From contig JADRCO010000946.1 of NCBI GenBank assembly GCA_021464525.1, positions 1 to 24,314 on the forward strand: DNA of 24,314 nt. Reading direction: 5' to 3'. The notes beneath the pieces were generated by a model. It was not told the origin of the DNA and searched no databases. It saw only the letters and a list, made by a program, of their open reading frames with translations. Shown here piece after piece: positions 1 through 8,997 of this stretch. This DNA is from Rhizophagus sp. LPA8_4_AMF. Lineage: Eukaryota; Glomeromycota; Glomeromycetes; Glomerales; Glomeraceae. Numbering within the stretch: the stretch's first letter is position 1; the number at the start of each line of letters is the position of its first letter. The position numbers were made by a program, and so were the translations under genes.

Positions 1-33
1 AAAAAAATTTATAGTATTTTTTTATTAGCATTA

Positions 34-210
34 GCGCTCATTGATGAGCGCGAAAATTTTATAATATTTATTTTAATTGAACATCATTAGTGATAAGTGC
101 CAAAATAATAGGACACTCATGGGTTCACCCATGGGTTATATTGATATAACCCATAGCGTTTTATAAAAGGTAACCTGGGGTACCTTGGGTTACCTTTTAT
201 AAAACGCTAT
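34..210. repeat. cluster of perfect inverted repeats
   Basis: Four palindromes lie close together. An 8-bp arm pair (34-41 and 44-51) starts GCGCTCAT. A 6-bp pair lies at 119-132. An 11-bp pair (131-141 and 144-154) starts ATGGGTTATAT with a 2-base spacer. A perfect 23-bp pair (153-175 and 188-210) encloses a 12-base loop. The last three abut or overlap by one or two bases. They are strong hairpin or cruciform formers and probably the core of a small non-coding mobile element. No coding function is visible. Confidence 0.8.
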
Positions 211-570
211 AATGGCGCGACTGGGGTGGATCTACTGATCCGTTTTCTATAATTTTAGGCTTGTTGGAAAGCCCTTGATCTGGACTATATGGACGAAAAG
301 AGAGCTCGTCAATTGGATTAATAGATCTGAAAATATTTACGTTTAAAGTTAAGGTATAAATTTTTAATATCTATATAAATGCTAAGAATTATATTAATTG
401 TATTTTGGCTTAAAAGAAATATTTATCAAATTATAGTATAATAAAATCAAATAAAATTTTTTAATATTTATCCTTAATTTTACTATATATTATGTAGTAC
501 TTTGTATAATAAAAATGTAATAAAATCAATATATTAATTAAAGGTGAACAAATCAGCCCATATGGTACCT
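211..570. other. intergenic, no gene seen
   Basis: The first 120 bases (about 211-330) are more GC-rich than the surroundings and hold a segment with short open stretches but no credible start or splice structure. It may be a transposon fragment. From 330 to 570 the sequence is plain AT-rich DNA in which I see nothing. Confidence 0.4.
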
Positions 571-685
571 GTCGGTTAATGATTGTCGGTAAAATGTGTC
601 AGAAAAATGTACTTGTCGGCTAAATAATTGTCGGTCAAATAATTGTAAATAATTGTCGGTAAAATGATTGTCGGTGAGTTGAATG
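571..685. repeat. 15-bp minisatellite (GTCGGTAAAATGATT type)
   Basis: About seven imperfect units of 14-15 bases follow each other, each usually starting GTCGG and continuing with T/A-rich sequence ending in ATT. One unit is shortened to 10 bases. The array sits about 100 bases beyond the 3' end of the unit 1 SPRY gene. A related 15-base array lies at 10616-10755. Confidence 0.75.
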
Positions 686-790
686 CGATCCGAAATTTAT
701 GCACCATTGAGCAATTTTAAAAATTTTACAAATAAAAATTCGAAAATTAATTTTTGAAAAAAAAAAAACCTCTATATAAGTGTATTATTA

Positions 791-3181
791 TTAGTCCTTG
801 AAGTAAGAAACCATGCCAGAAATATTCATATCATTAGCTTCATTATATCTGAATTCTTCTTGACCTAAATTAACTTTTAAACTACAAACACCATTAGAAC
901 CAATTGTAGGATACCAAGTATGAAATAATCCGGTGTAAGCAAAACCCAAATAATCACCATTCATTGTAAAGAAGACTTGTCCGGTATTTGGGCAATAACC
1001 ACAACCTATTACATCATTTACTTTACCCCATTTTTCAGCATATTTTGAACCTGTATACCCTTCATTGTGAAATGTTCTACCTTCGTCTGAATGAAATCCA
1101 ACTGAATGTGTATCACAACCAGGTAATCTTAAAAGAAAAAATATATATATTAAAATCATTTGATCTAAATAATCTTAAATATAGAATTTTTGTATAGAAA
1201 TATATACCTGTAAATTGAGTGATTTTTTGGAGCAAACCCAATAGCAATTATTGTTTCATCAATATTTTGATTTGATAAAATTGTTATTTCATAATAATAA
1301 TATTCTATCGGTAGTGAAGGAGATAATGTAACGGAAGATGTATCTATTGTTATAAGTGACAGTTAGTCGAGAAAATTTTGAATAAAAGTAATAATACATT
1401 AATAGTTCTTACCTTTCTTAAAAACATTTGATAAAGGGTATTTCGTTTGTATCATGACATCTGATTCTGCATTAAAAGAAATTTCAACACATTTTGAAGT
1501 ATTTTTTTCATTTTCAACGTCAATGACCTCATCGCTCTCGTTATTATTATCAACGTTAATGCTTACAATCTCTAATATTGAAATTTCTGATTTGGGTTCA
1601 AATTTCCATTCATTGACACCTAATACCTTTAAGTCTGAATTTGGCTCTTTTCCTAAAAATTTTAAAAATTTTCTAAAAATTTTTTTTGAAAAGCTAAAAA
1701 AGAAAACTATAGTTCTCTTTATCAGAATTTGTTTATTTTCTGAACCATATACTAAAATAAATAAATAAATTAGTGTATATTAACGTAAAAACATTTATAG
1801 GATGTTGATTTACTTACTTTGTAGAACAACATTTTCGTCAATGTATCTCTGACATAAAATTGTGTTAACATTCAAAATTAATAGTAATAACACAGTAGGC
1901 AAGCCTGAATATATAAATTATAATTATACATTAATACATTTAGTTATTTTTAAGTATAAAAAATTTTAATAAAATTTTTTTACCAACTATGATTAGTTCT
2001 CTATAAAACATAATATTAATAACTTTATTGGATGGTACTACAAGACCTTCGAGATCTGATGTGTTAATATTTTAATGTAGTTTATATTTAATCACTTGAA
2101 AAATTTGACTTAAAATAATTAATAATTACCTTCAATTAAAGACATAAGGTAACGATAATATTCATATACCCATCCAATTATAATTGAAGCTTTAAGCATG
2201 CTTGCTAAATAAAATAAACAATATAGAATTTTTGAACGTTTCTGTATTGCTATAAAAACAATACAAATTGGGATAATTGTAATTAAATCAAATATCTCAA
2301 TAGTCACTCCCAAATCACCAAAAATTCCTCCTAACTGTCCAGAATATATGAAATACATCTCTGATAACCAGATTCCAATATATGAAATTGTAGTTAGAAA
2401 TAATATCTCCTCGAGTTGAAAAATAATATAGACATCTAATAGAAGAATAAAGTTACTAATACAGTAATAAAATTAATAAGAGCATTTAAACTTATAAAAA
2501 AGATAGTACTTTTCTTCTTGCCATTTAATTTAGACTTCTTAATCCACCTCCAAGATCTAGGATAGTAATGGTCTTTAATTAAGAAGATTATTTAAAAAAT
2601 CAAATATCATCATCATTTACCTCATTTTTAACAATAATAAACAAAATACTATGAAAATAACTTGAAATATTCCCAAAACTATCACCACAGGTATATGTTG
2701 AGATATATAGCGCTTTGATACATTTTCGTTTACTTCTTCTTTTAACTGAAACGCTTGCTTAGCGTCGTATGCATTATTTATAAATTCGTTTATTTTCTCG
2801 ACATTTGATTCGTTTAATTTGATTAAAGTTTGAAAATTAAATACTTGTAGAAATTATTTAAATGAATTGAATGAATAATTTATCATAAAAATTGTAATTA
2901 ACGTTTATATAATTTTTAAAATATTTACCATTAAAATAATCAAATTTAAAGATATTACAAAGTGCTATCATAATTGGAATAAAATTTACGATTAAAAATG
3001 CTATAGCATGCAGTATTGTCTTATAAAAGACCGCAAATAAGCCAGTTAATAAAACAAATGGAAGTGTGAACCATAATAAATTTGTCCAGTTTGTAGGATA
3101 TATAATAAGAAAAAGAATTTCGAAGATAATTAACAACATAAATACAAAATTTAATATTCTTAATATTTTAATATTCAACAT
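791..3181 (-). CDS. multi-pass membrane protein with C-terminal SSH4-like SPRY domain (unit 1)
   Basis: Nine exons join in frame to a 606-residue protein: 3181-2929, 2843-2621, 2556-2463, 2409-2130, 2055-1984, 1904-1818, 1751-1413, 1343-1208 and 1127-791. All introns are GT-AG and 53-85 bases long. The ATG follows a TATA-rich promoter. Roughly eight hydrophobic segments are visible: near residues 8-27, 34-53, 55-78, 134-156, 175-205, 225-247, 251-275 and 305-323. A basic linker follows. The SPRY/B30.2 domain begins around residue 430 (MIQTKYPLS, then EYYYYEITIL) and runs to the end, with IAIGFAP, LPGCDTHSVGFHSDEGR, FFTMNGDYLG and HTWYPTIGS. This is the signature of fungal SSH4/EAR1-type SPRY domains, known in yeast as adaptors for ubiquitin-dependent membrane-protein sorting. 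No PPxY motif is present, so adaptor function is not implied. It is head to head with the gene at 3553. Confidence 0.8.
1026..1384. repeat. 359-bp tract identical to 12668-13026
   Basis: Base-by-base comparison shows no difference between 1026-1384 and 12668-13026, a constant offset of 11642. The tract covers the start of exon 9, intron 8, all of exon 8 and part of intron 7. On either side the two copies differ by substitutions and indels. Confidence 0.85.
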
Positions 3182-3552
3182 GTTTAAAATGCGTACTTCA
3201 ATTATGTTGTATTATATTCTTGATATGTTATATATATATATATGAAAACAAAAGATATCCCGACGACATCACATGACTACAAATGCGGTTAATGTAGGCC
3301 CGCATTTAATATGATCCTTTGTCTTGGAATTGTACTCCCAATCTTTTCACTCCAATCTCCAATAATTTTTAAATATTCATATTATTATATCTACATACAT
3401 GCATATATGCAAATCTATGGGTTTGGTTTTAGAAATGAAAACATGTACATTTTTATATTAGCTAATAAATGGTAGAGCTCGAATCAAATCAAGGGCCTAA
3501 AAATATGTATTTATATAATACATCAACAGTTTGTTTTTACTTTTTATTCAAA
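3182..3552. promoter_or_regulatory. shared divergent promoter, unit 1
   Basis: The 371 bases separate the ATGs of two genes pointing away from each other. The first 100 bases next to the SPRY gene are conserved in unit 2: TGTTTA.AAT, a long TA alternation at about 3228-3242 that can serve as TATA box for the minus gene, and a block reading GACGACATCACA here and GACAACGTCACA in unit 2. On the other side, TATTTATATAATA (3508-3520) lies 33-45 bases before the plus-strand ATG and is conserved in unit 2, followed by a conserved CAACAG/AACAG and TTATTCAAA just before the start. Confidence 0.6.
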
Positions 3553-4744
3553 ATGATGTTCACAGAAAATAAACCATCAACCGAACCTTTTTCTTTTATT
3601 TTTTTAAAGAAACTGTGTTCTTTTGCGCTAGTAATTATACTTGTTTTTTATACTTATAACCAGTTTTCACAATTTTCTGGCTCGATTGATAAACCAAATA
3701 TTAATTTTCGTAAACAAAATTCGAAAAAAGCATCAAGTGAAATAAATAATATTAAGATTATTGTAAGAGTTTGCAGTTTATATCCTATAAACTGTACTTA
3801 CAATAATAATGAATGTGAATCAAATGAGTACGTTGTACGTCAATTTATTCCTAATTGTAATAACTATTATGCTTTGAACTTCCAAGAAAAGATGGGGATA
3901 GAGATAACACCTTTTATTACTGATGCTTATATATATGGACTAGTAATAGATAATAAATTTTATGCAACATTATCCAATAAATCTAATTCTTTATTTATTG
4001 TAAATGATCAAATTAATGTTATATATTATTCATTTACAATTAGCGAACGTATAGTTAGTGATTACGTATATGGTCTTGCAGGTGGAGGGGAAGAAAAGTT
4101 CGTTGATTTTTTTGTATATACAGATCATATAACATCTTTGGAAACTCTAAACGCAACAACGCTTTTATTAATACCAACATCAATGGACATTAATTATCAA
4201 GAGGAATCTTATTATGACCGTAATTATCAATTTATACAATTTATATTTAAATATTTTTAGAGAAAATAGAAAATAATTTTATTAATTTTATTCTTTTATT
4301 TTTTAGTTAGCTCGATTGTATCAAATGTCGGTGGATTCTGTAGTTCATTATCTGGAATATATGTATTTTTATTTGGAGCAACTAAATTGGCACCGTGGTA
4401 AGTTTAAAAATCAATTGCATGTAATTAATAAAGTGTATTAGTAAAATTAGTAAATTAATATTTCAATTAATTTTCATAGGGGATTTTTGCAAACCTATGT
4501 ATTTAGTTGCCTATGCACAAGATATCAAAGGAAAATTATAAGAAAACTTAAAATTAAATATGAACCAATTCCATTCGTTAGTGGAAGGACCAAAAATATC
4601 ACATTGGAAGAACGCGTCCAAAGTATCGAAAATATACTTAAAGAATATTATCTTGATACTGATTTTTTGAATTTATTATTAACAAAATACAATAAAAACG
4701 ATGCCAATAATATCGATGACAATAATATCGATGATAAAGTCTAA
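3553..4744 (+). CDS. two-pass membrane protein with large cysteine-containing ectodomain (unit 1)
   Basis: Three exons (3553-4219, 4307-4397, 4480-4744) give 340 residues. The ATG at 3553 is chosen over the in-frame one at 3469 because unit 2 aligns from here and the conserved TATA-like box lies between the two. Residues about 13-37 form the first membrane segment (FALVIILVFYTY). An extracytoplasmic domain of about 185 residues carries CSLYPINC, NECESNEY and PNC cysteines, several N-glycosylation sequons and ERIVSDYVYGLAGG. A second membrane segment (GGFCSSLSGIYVFLFGATKL) is followed by APWGFLQ and a cytoplasmic tail with KYEPIPFVSGRTKN and LEERVQSIENILKEYYLD, a probable short coiled coil. 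This layout occurs, as I recall, in a large family of unknown function in Glomeromycotina. Topology resembles two-pass channels (P2X, ENaC), but I see no channel-family motif. Confidence 0.75.
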
Positions 4745-5011
4745 AATATTAATTATTATTGCAAAAATTTTTTGGATATCACCTCTAGGATTTATGAATT
4801 GTTGGCTAACGATAATGTCACATTGCTTATGTACTTTTTTCTTGGCATCTTTTTGAAAATATACCGAATGTCCGTAATAATTATTTACAGCTTAAATTTT
4901 TATTATTTAGGTTTAGAGCAGAGGAAGTAATACTCAAAGGTTACACTAAAATGTATGACAATTAATTCCACGTCCTTAAATTTATCATAAGGAAACAAAT
5001 GAAATTCCATT
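4745..5011. other. intergenic, no gene seen
   Basis: AT-rich 3' flank of the two-pass gene. The motif GAATGTCCGTAATAATT near 4868 is shared with unit 2 (near 16880), which shows that the duplication extends past the gene. No further feature is visible. Confidence 0.4.
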
Positions 5012-5107
5012 TAGTGTTTCGATCTGCATAAAAACCGTTATCCAGAAAAATATCCGGTTTTTATCCGGATTCCAGTCGGATGAACCCGAATACGGATCGA
5101 AACACTT
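5012..5107. mobile_element. 96-bp hAT-like MITE with 8-bp target duplication
   Basis: Perfect 12-bp terminal inverted repeats, AGTGTTTCGATC at 5013-5024 and its complement at 5095-5106, enclose a non-coding core with TATCCGG motifs. The element is bracketed by the direct repeat ATTCCATT at 5004-5011 and 5108-5115. An 8-bp target duplication and an end reading TAGTG are the marks of hAT elements. It is too short to encode anything and must have been moved by a transposase elsewhere. Confidence 0.75.
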
Positions 5108-5744
5108 ATTCCATTCTCTCCTCTTTTATTACAATAATTAGTTGATGTGTGCCTTATGAAGTCATCAATCACTTGTATGAGTATATATAATACACATAAG
5201 CCATATAAGCAATTAATTTAAAACGTTGAATATTATTCTTACATCTTAAATTACTCTGTTTATTTAAAAGTTTTTGTCGTAAAGTTTCAACATTTTTTTT
5301 TTTACATATTCGACTTTTATCAGTATAAAAATTTATAGTATCGGCCGAATTCTTTTTTAAATAATAATATTATTTCCACTTACCGGAACCTTTTTTGCTT
5401 TATAACATTGATAGTAAATCTGATTAGTCATTAAAAACTTTTCTTTTATTCCTGTACTTATTAGTTGATTTACCACACAAACAGATCAGCACAAAATTTT
5501 TAATAAATTATAAACAAGTTTACGAATTGAATTACTCAATCCAAATTATATTTAAGAATGACAATCTGTTTTATTAATTATTATGAATGATAACAACTTC
5601 AAAATTTCCGTTTTAGCCTCAACCGGGTAAATAATAAACAGATCGATCAGCATAATAATGTTAAATATGATCAGCATACAATAATATAATCTAACCAAGA
5701 ATGGATAAGTTAGAAAACTTGGCAAATAATTTGTTTATTAGATA
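5108..5744. other. intergenic, no gene seen
   Basis: AT-rich DNA with scattered GATCAGC motifs (around 5485, 5646 and 5671) that have counterparts near 16970 in unit 2. A stretch near 5600-5635 (TTTTAGCC..AATAATA) also matches unit 2 near 17090-17115. No reading frame or RNA gene is supported. Confidence 0.4.
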
Positions 5745-5920
5745 AACGAAAAAAACCGAAAAAAAATAAAATAAAATACAACGAAGAAAGGATACAAAGG
5801 AAAAGAGCAATAACAATAAAAAAAGGGAAGAAATAAATAATACAAGGAAAAGTAAAAAAAAAAGGAAAAATCCAAATAAATAATGAAAATAAAAACAAAA
5901 AAAAAAGAAAAAATAATGTT
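5745..5920. repeat. A/G-rich purine tract
   Basis: About 170 bases are almost entirely A and G on the plus strand, with only scattered pyrimidines. The phenylalanine-rich open frame on the other strand is a by-product of this composition and is not called as a gene. Confidence 0.6.
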
Positions 5921-5940
5921 TTTATAATAGTACCAGGTTA

Positions 5941-6020
5941 TTTAATATAATGAAAAAACTGGTGTTAGGCGCTAGTGGTGTAGGACACCACTCACACTAG
6001 TGATGAGTGGTTTAATATAA
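5941..6020. mobile_element. 60-bp palindromic element flanked by 10-bp direct repeats
   Basis: TTTAATATAA occurs at 5941-5950 and again at 6011-6020. The 60 bases between hold two overlapping palindromes: AGTGGTGT (5974-5981) with its complement (5985-5992), and CCACTCA (5988-5994) with TGAGTGG (6004-6010). This looks like a tiny insertion with a target-site duplication, but the direct repeat is AT-rich and could be chance. Confidence 0.45.
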
Positions 6021-6168
6021 AATGGATCCCATAAAAAAATTACCAAATATATCCCATCAAACAAACTATCAATGTACTATCAATTTTTGAACTAAATGTA
6101 GCATTAGTTGCATTACTATATAGTATATGTAAAATTAATAAATTTGTATTGTAAGGCTTAGCATTTAA

Positions 6169-6345
6169 TTAAGTGCATTTGTTGGAAATACAATTATTAC
6201 AACAGACGTTAGGATCATTACAAGTAAAATTAGTGGGCAAACAATTAGCTTGCCTTTTGTTATCAATATAGTGCGCTTCAATAATAAATGTTAAAAAACA
6301 AAGAGAAGCGACCATAGCTATTTTTAAGAATGTAGAATATTGCAT
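6169..6345 (-). CDS. small secreted cysteine-knot-like protein (unit 1)
   Basis: A single exon encodes 58 residues from the ATG at 6345. An in-frame ATG 13 codons upstream is rejected because unit 2 begins at the equivalent of 6345. Residues 1-23 form a clear signal peptide (STFLKIAMVASLCFLTFIIE). A short propeptide-like stretch ends in KR, a possible Kex2-type cleavage site. The mature part carries six cysteines spaced C-x6-C-x5-CC-x2-C-x4-C, the order seen in inhibitor-cystine-knot (knottin) peptides. The product should be secreted. Its unit 2 paralogue has different loop lengths. Such peptides in mycorrhizal fungi are candidate effectors or antimicrobials; no activity can be read from the sequence, and nothing identifies it as a toxin. 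Confidence 0.75.
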   Translation of the reverse strand: MQYSTFLKIAMVASLCFLTFIIEAHYIDNKRQANCLPTNFTCNDPNVCCNNCISNKCT

Positions 6346-6427
6346 TATGTATTGGAATGTAAGTATTTCAAAATTGAATTTCAAAAATTGAATGTTTTTA
6401 AAAAATAATTCTCTAAAATTTGGGAAA

Positions 6428-6434
6428 CTTTATA
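6428..6434 (-). promoter_or_regulatory. TATA box of the small secreted protein gene
   Basis: TATAAAG on the minus strand lies 83-89 bases before the ATG. The unit 2 gene has TATAAAA at 19097-19103, 66-72 bases before its ATG, in a conserved surrounding. Confidence 0.55.
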
Positions 6435-6683
6435 AGAAAATTTTGAATAAGAATCAAATATATTGATCGATCTATACTATTTTTATTGTGAACGAGTTTT
6501 TAAGTTGATTCAAATTTCTTCTTAAGTACTGATTAGATAATAGTACTAACGTTATCAAGTTTTGATTATTATGGGACTGCATTTTAAAAGAATTCATTTC
6601 TCTGCTGGTTATCTTGAACTAGGTAGATCATACACCACCATTTACGTAATTACGTAATTATATTTATGTAAAGTTACGGATAT

Positions 6684-6779
6684 AACTATAAATATACACA
6701 TATCCGCCGATTTGCAGAATGCATGATAATTTGGCGCTGCTAGATCTTCCAATCGGCGGATATGCTATATACGATAGTT
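6684..6779. mobile_element. 96-bp fold-back element, unit 1 only
   Basis: Imperfect inverted repeats of about 29 bases (6684-6712 and 6751-6779) include a perfect 14-bp pair, CATATCCGCCGATT at 6699-6712 and its complement at 6751-6764, with a 38-base loop. The matching part of unit 2 (about 19320-19450) lacks it, so it was inserted after the duplication or lost from unit 2. Confidence 0.6.
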
Positions 6780-7142
6780 TTGAGGTGTGACGTGTAACAT
6801 TTTTTAAAGAATTAACTTAAATATAACCAATCACAATTTTTCTGAATAATTGCCAATTTGTTGATCATAATTTTAGATTCTATGAACTTTATTTGATCAT
6901 TTCTATTTTTATTAATGTATTGTCTTAACAAACTGTATGGCCGTGACATAATTGCTACAATCATTAATACTAAGAGTAGTTCGTTTCCTGCTTTGGTTTT
7001 CCTAAGACATGTGATATTGATAAATAAAGTTTCAAAAAATTTTATCCGTAATTTCTGTGAATATGATACATTTACGGAAATAACATGGAATAAAAAACTC
7101 GGAATAAATTCTTTTATAGGGCTATTATAATTTTGGTTATAG
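6780..7142. other. intergenic, no gene seen
   Basis: Part of the duplicated unit: ATTGCTACAATCATTAAT (near 6950) and CTAAGACATGTGATATTGAT (near 7002) match unit 2 near 19657 and 19698. A motif around 7055-7092 (GTGAA.ATGATACAT..ACGGAAA..ACATGGAA) recurs at 11170-11285. The open frame here is not conserved in unit 2 and is not called. Confidence 0.5.
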
Positions 7143-7306
7143 TAAATATATTTTTAGGAATATAGTTTATTTATTTATTTTTATTCATCTATTTATTTAT
7201 TTATTTATTCATTTATTTATCTATTTATTTATTTATTCATTCATTTATTTATTTATTTTTTATTCACTTTTTTATTTATTTATTCATTCATTTTTTATTT
7301 TAAAAA
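7143..7306. repeat. TTTA/TTCA microsatellite
   Basis: An interrupted tetranucleotide array of TTTA units with occasional TTCA and TCTA. Unit 2 has a shorter array with a TCTA run at the equivalent position (19815-19890). Confidence 0.8.
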
Positions 7307-8203
7307 AGAAAATAACAATGTTATAACTTCGGATAAAACCTAAAAAACAAAGTCATGTGTGGATAAATTATTTGTTGGAACAAATTATTATACTTGGTTC
7401 ATGAGAAAAAGCTTCATTCATGCAATATAGTACACAAGGTTTATTAAATCGATAAAAATTTAAAAATTGTTTCATATTTTACTAGTCATCGCGTTAATCA
7501 CCCCTTGCAAATCGCTATAATTCTTACTCCTTTCAGTTACTTGAAACTTATTAATTGAATTATGATTAACATATTTAGAAAATGATTTGGTTGATCGAAT
7601 AGTAACTTTGATTTTTGATGATTGACCAACGACACATCATAATCCCCAAAACCCCACACGGATAAAAGTTTTTTACTTCTACTCATACACTCTGCTCTTG
7701 ATGGCGCAAAAGACGAAAAATTTCCATGAGTTTGTAACAAAAACGTCGGAATCAATGAATTTCTTAATTTTATGTATCAGTAAATTAATCAAATGGTACA
7801 AGCGTTCAACATGCATATTATTATCTCAATATCCAATGTTGAAAACGATGATAAAATAATTAAGAATAATTTTTTGATGACGTAGAAAAATACAATGTGT
7901 GATGACTGAACGAGAAACCCGTTTATAAAGTTTTTTTCGGAAAAAACGATTTAGGAAATCTTAAATGAACGAGTTTTCGTACAAACCTTATAATTTTAAA
8001 CAATATCATCTAAATATAATATTACTTTGATATCATTTGATATTGTTACAATATTACAATAGCATTACCATTATGACATTGAAATGATATCTAAACAATC
8101 ATAATGAAATGATATTGTTACGATATCAGAATGAGGCGTTGAGACGATCTTAATGAAATTTTTAAGTTTCGGAAAAGAATTTTAAACAATAGTTTTTTTA
8201 GTT
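7307..8203. other. intergenic, right edge of unit 1
   Basis: Landmarks shared with unit 2 end near 7850. About 300 bases around 7490-7790 are missing from unit 2 and look inserted; they are less AT-rich and contain a minus-strand open frame without recognisable family features. From 8036 to 8140 an imperfect direct repeat reads GATATTGTTACAATAT and GATATTGTTACGATAT, with several ATGATAT motifs. No gene is supported. Confidence 0.4.
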
Positions 8204-8815
8204 CACACAAGATTCGATTTTTCGGTTCACGTCACCCGGGACCTGGCCGGGTCACTTTTTCAAATTTCAATAAAAAAAAGTTTATATATAAAAAAAATTA
8301 TCACGTTGCTCGAACCAATGCTTTTTATATTGTTTATTAATCGTGTGTCGTCTCAGAAAAATAAATATAACAGTAAAAAATAAAGAACTAGTATTTATAA
8401 TTCTCTAATACCAATTAGTTTTGACATTTTTTTTACTTAATTTTACAAATTTCTTTTCTTCTTCTCCTTTTACTAGCATATCAAGCTTCTTCAAGCGATG
8501 CATTATGCTGAAGACTAATGTTTTTGATGGTTTAGATTTATTTTAAAATCTGCTTCCCACTCTATTAGATGATAATGCAAAATCGATCTAACTTCACAAA
8601 AGTCTTTCATTTTTGCTTCTTTTTCAACAAGTAAACCACTATTATACCTTCCCAATCTTTCAAAATTTCTGATTTGTAACTTATTCGCATTTGTATAGTA
8701 TAGGTATCCTTTAAAGTTAACTAACCAGACGTCACGGTTTTATAAACACGGGTCCCCAGGACCCGGGTCGATTTTAAATTTCAATGTTGCGTGAACCAAA
8801 AATCGAATTTGTGTG
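8204..8815. mobile_element. 610-bp element with 27-bp terminal inverted repeats
   Basis: The left end (8204-8231) and the complement of the right end (8790-8815) share CACACAA, ATTCGATTTTT and GGTTCACG. Inside each end lies a GC-rich block with ACCCGGG and GGGTC followed by AAATTTCAAT; these inner blocks are arranged as direct, not inverted, repeats. No clear target duplication is seen. The body contains a decayed reading frame (8407-8739). A non-autonomous DNA transposon is the simplest reading. Confidence 0.55.
8407..8739 (-). pseudogene. decayed reading frame inside the 610-bp element
   Basis: A minus-strand open stretch without an ATG (8739-8515, 74 residues) has protein-like composition, for example GYLYYTNANKLQIRNFERLG and LLVEKEAKMKDFCEVRS, and ends at TAG. 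A second open piece in another frame (MHRLKKLDMLVKGEEEKKFV) continues to about 8407. A stop precedes the first piece directly. I do not recognise the family. It may be the remains of an element-borne protein or a captured host exon. Confidence 0.4.
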
Positions 8816-8997
8816 GCCTATAACATACAACAGTACATTATTTGTGATTAAAGAAAATCTTATTAATAGGGATTTTGACTGTTGAAAGGGTTAAATTAAA
8901 ACAATATAACTGTTCATGCATATCTACAATTTTTCTAGCATACTCGTTTTTTTTTAAGTTTTTTTTTTATTTATATACTGTAACTTGATTTTTACAA

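Larger units (their letters stand above)
791..7850. repeat. tandem duplication unit 1 (three-gene cassette)
   Basis: This block matches 12406-20160 in gene order, orientation, exon structure and intergenic landmarks. Shared landmarks include the GAATGTCCGTAATAATT motif (near 4868 and 16880), the tetranucleotide tract (7143 and 19815) and a CGTTCAACATG motif (7804 and 20091). The right edge is approximate because similarity fades. Copy-specific insertions differ: a fold-back element at 6684-6779 and about 300 bases near 7490-7790 are found only here. Confidence 0.85.

Noticed and set aside
988-1197. Plus-strand open frame opposite the SPRY exon, also seen at 12630-12839
   Set aside because: It is antisense to well-supported exons and kept only because the underlying block is identical in both copies.
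1454-1768. Plus-strand open frames at 1454-1768 and 13112-13378
   Set aside because: Both are antisense to exon 7 of the SPRY genes, whose minus-strand frame is conserved.
3469-3552. In-frame N-terminal extension of the two-pass protein (28 more residues)
   Set aside because: Unit 2 has no matching extension, and the conserved TATA-like box at 3508-3520 lies inside it.
5710-5898. Phenylalanine-rich hydrophobic open frame
   Set aside because: It is the translation of a purine-rich low-complexity tract.
6346-6384. Earlier ATG of the unit 1 secreted protein
   Set aside because: It would put 13 residues ahead of a good signal peptide, and unit 2 starts at the later ATG.
6915-7130. 71-residue plus-strand open frame
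   Set aside because: The matching region in unit 2 does not keep the frame, and part of it is a dispersed repeat.
7537-7755. 72-residue minus-strand open frame in a less AT-rich insertion
   Set aside because: No recognisable family feature, no counterpart in unit 2 and no splice context; possibly a fragment.
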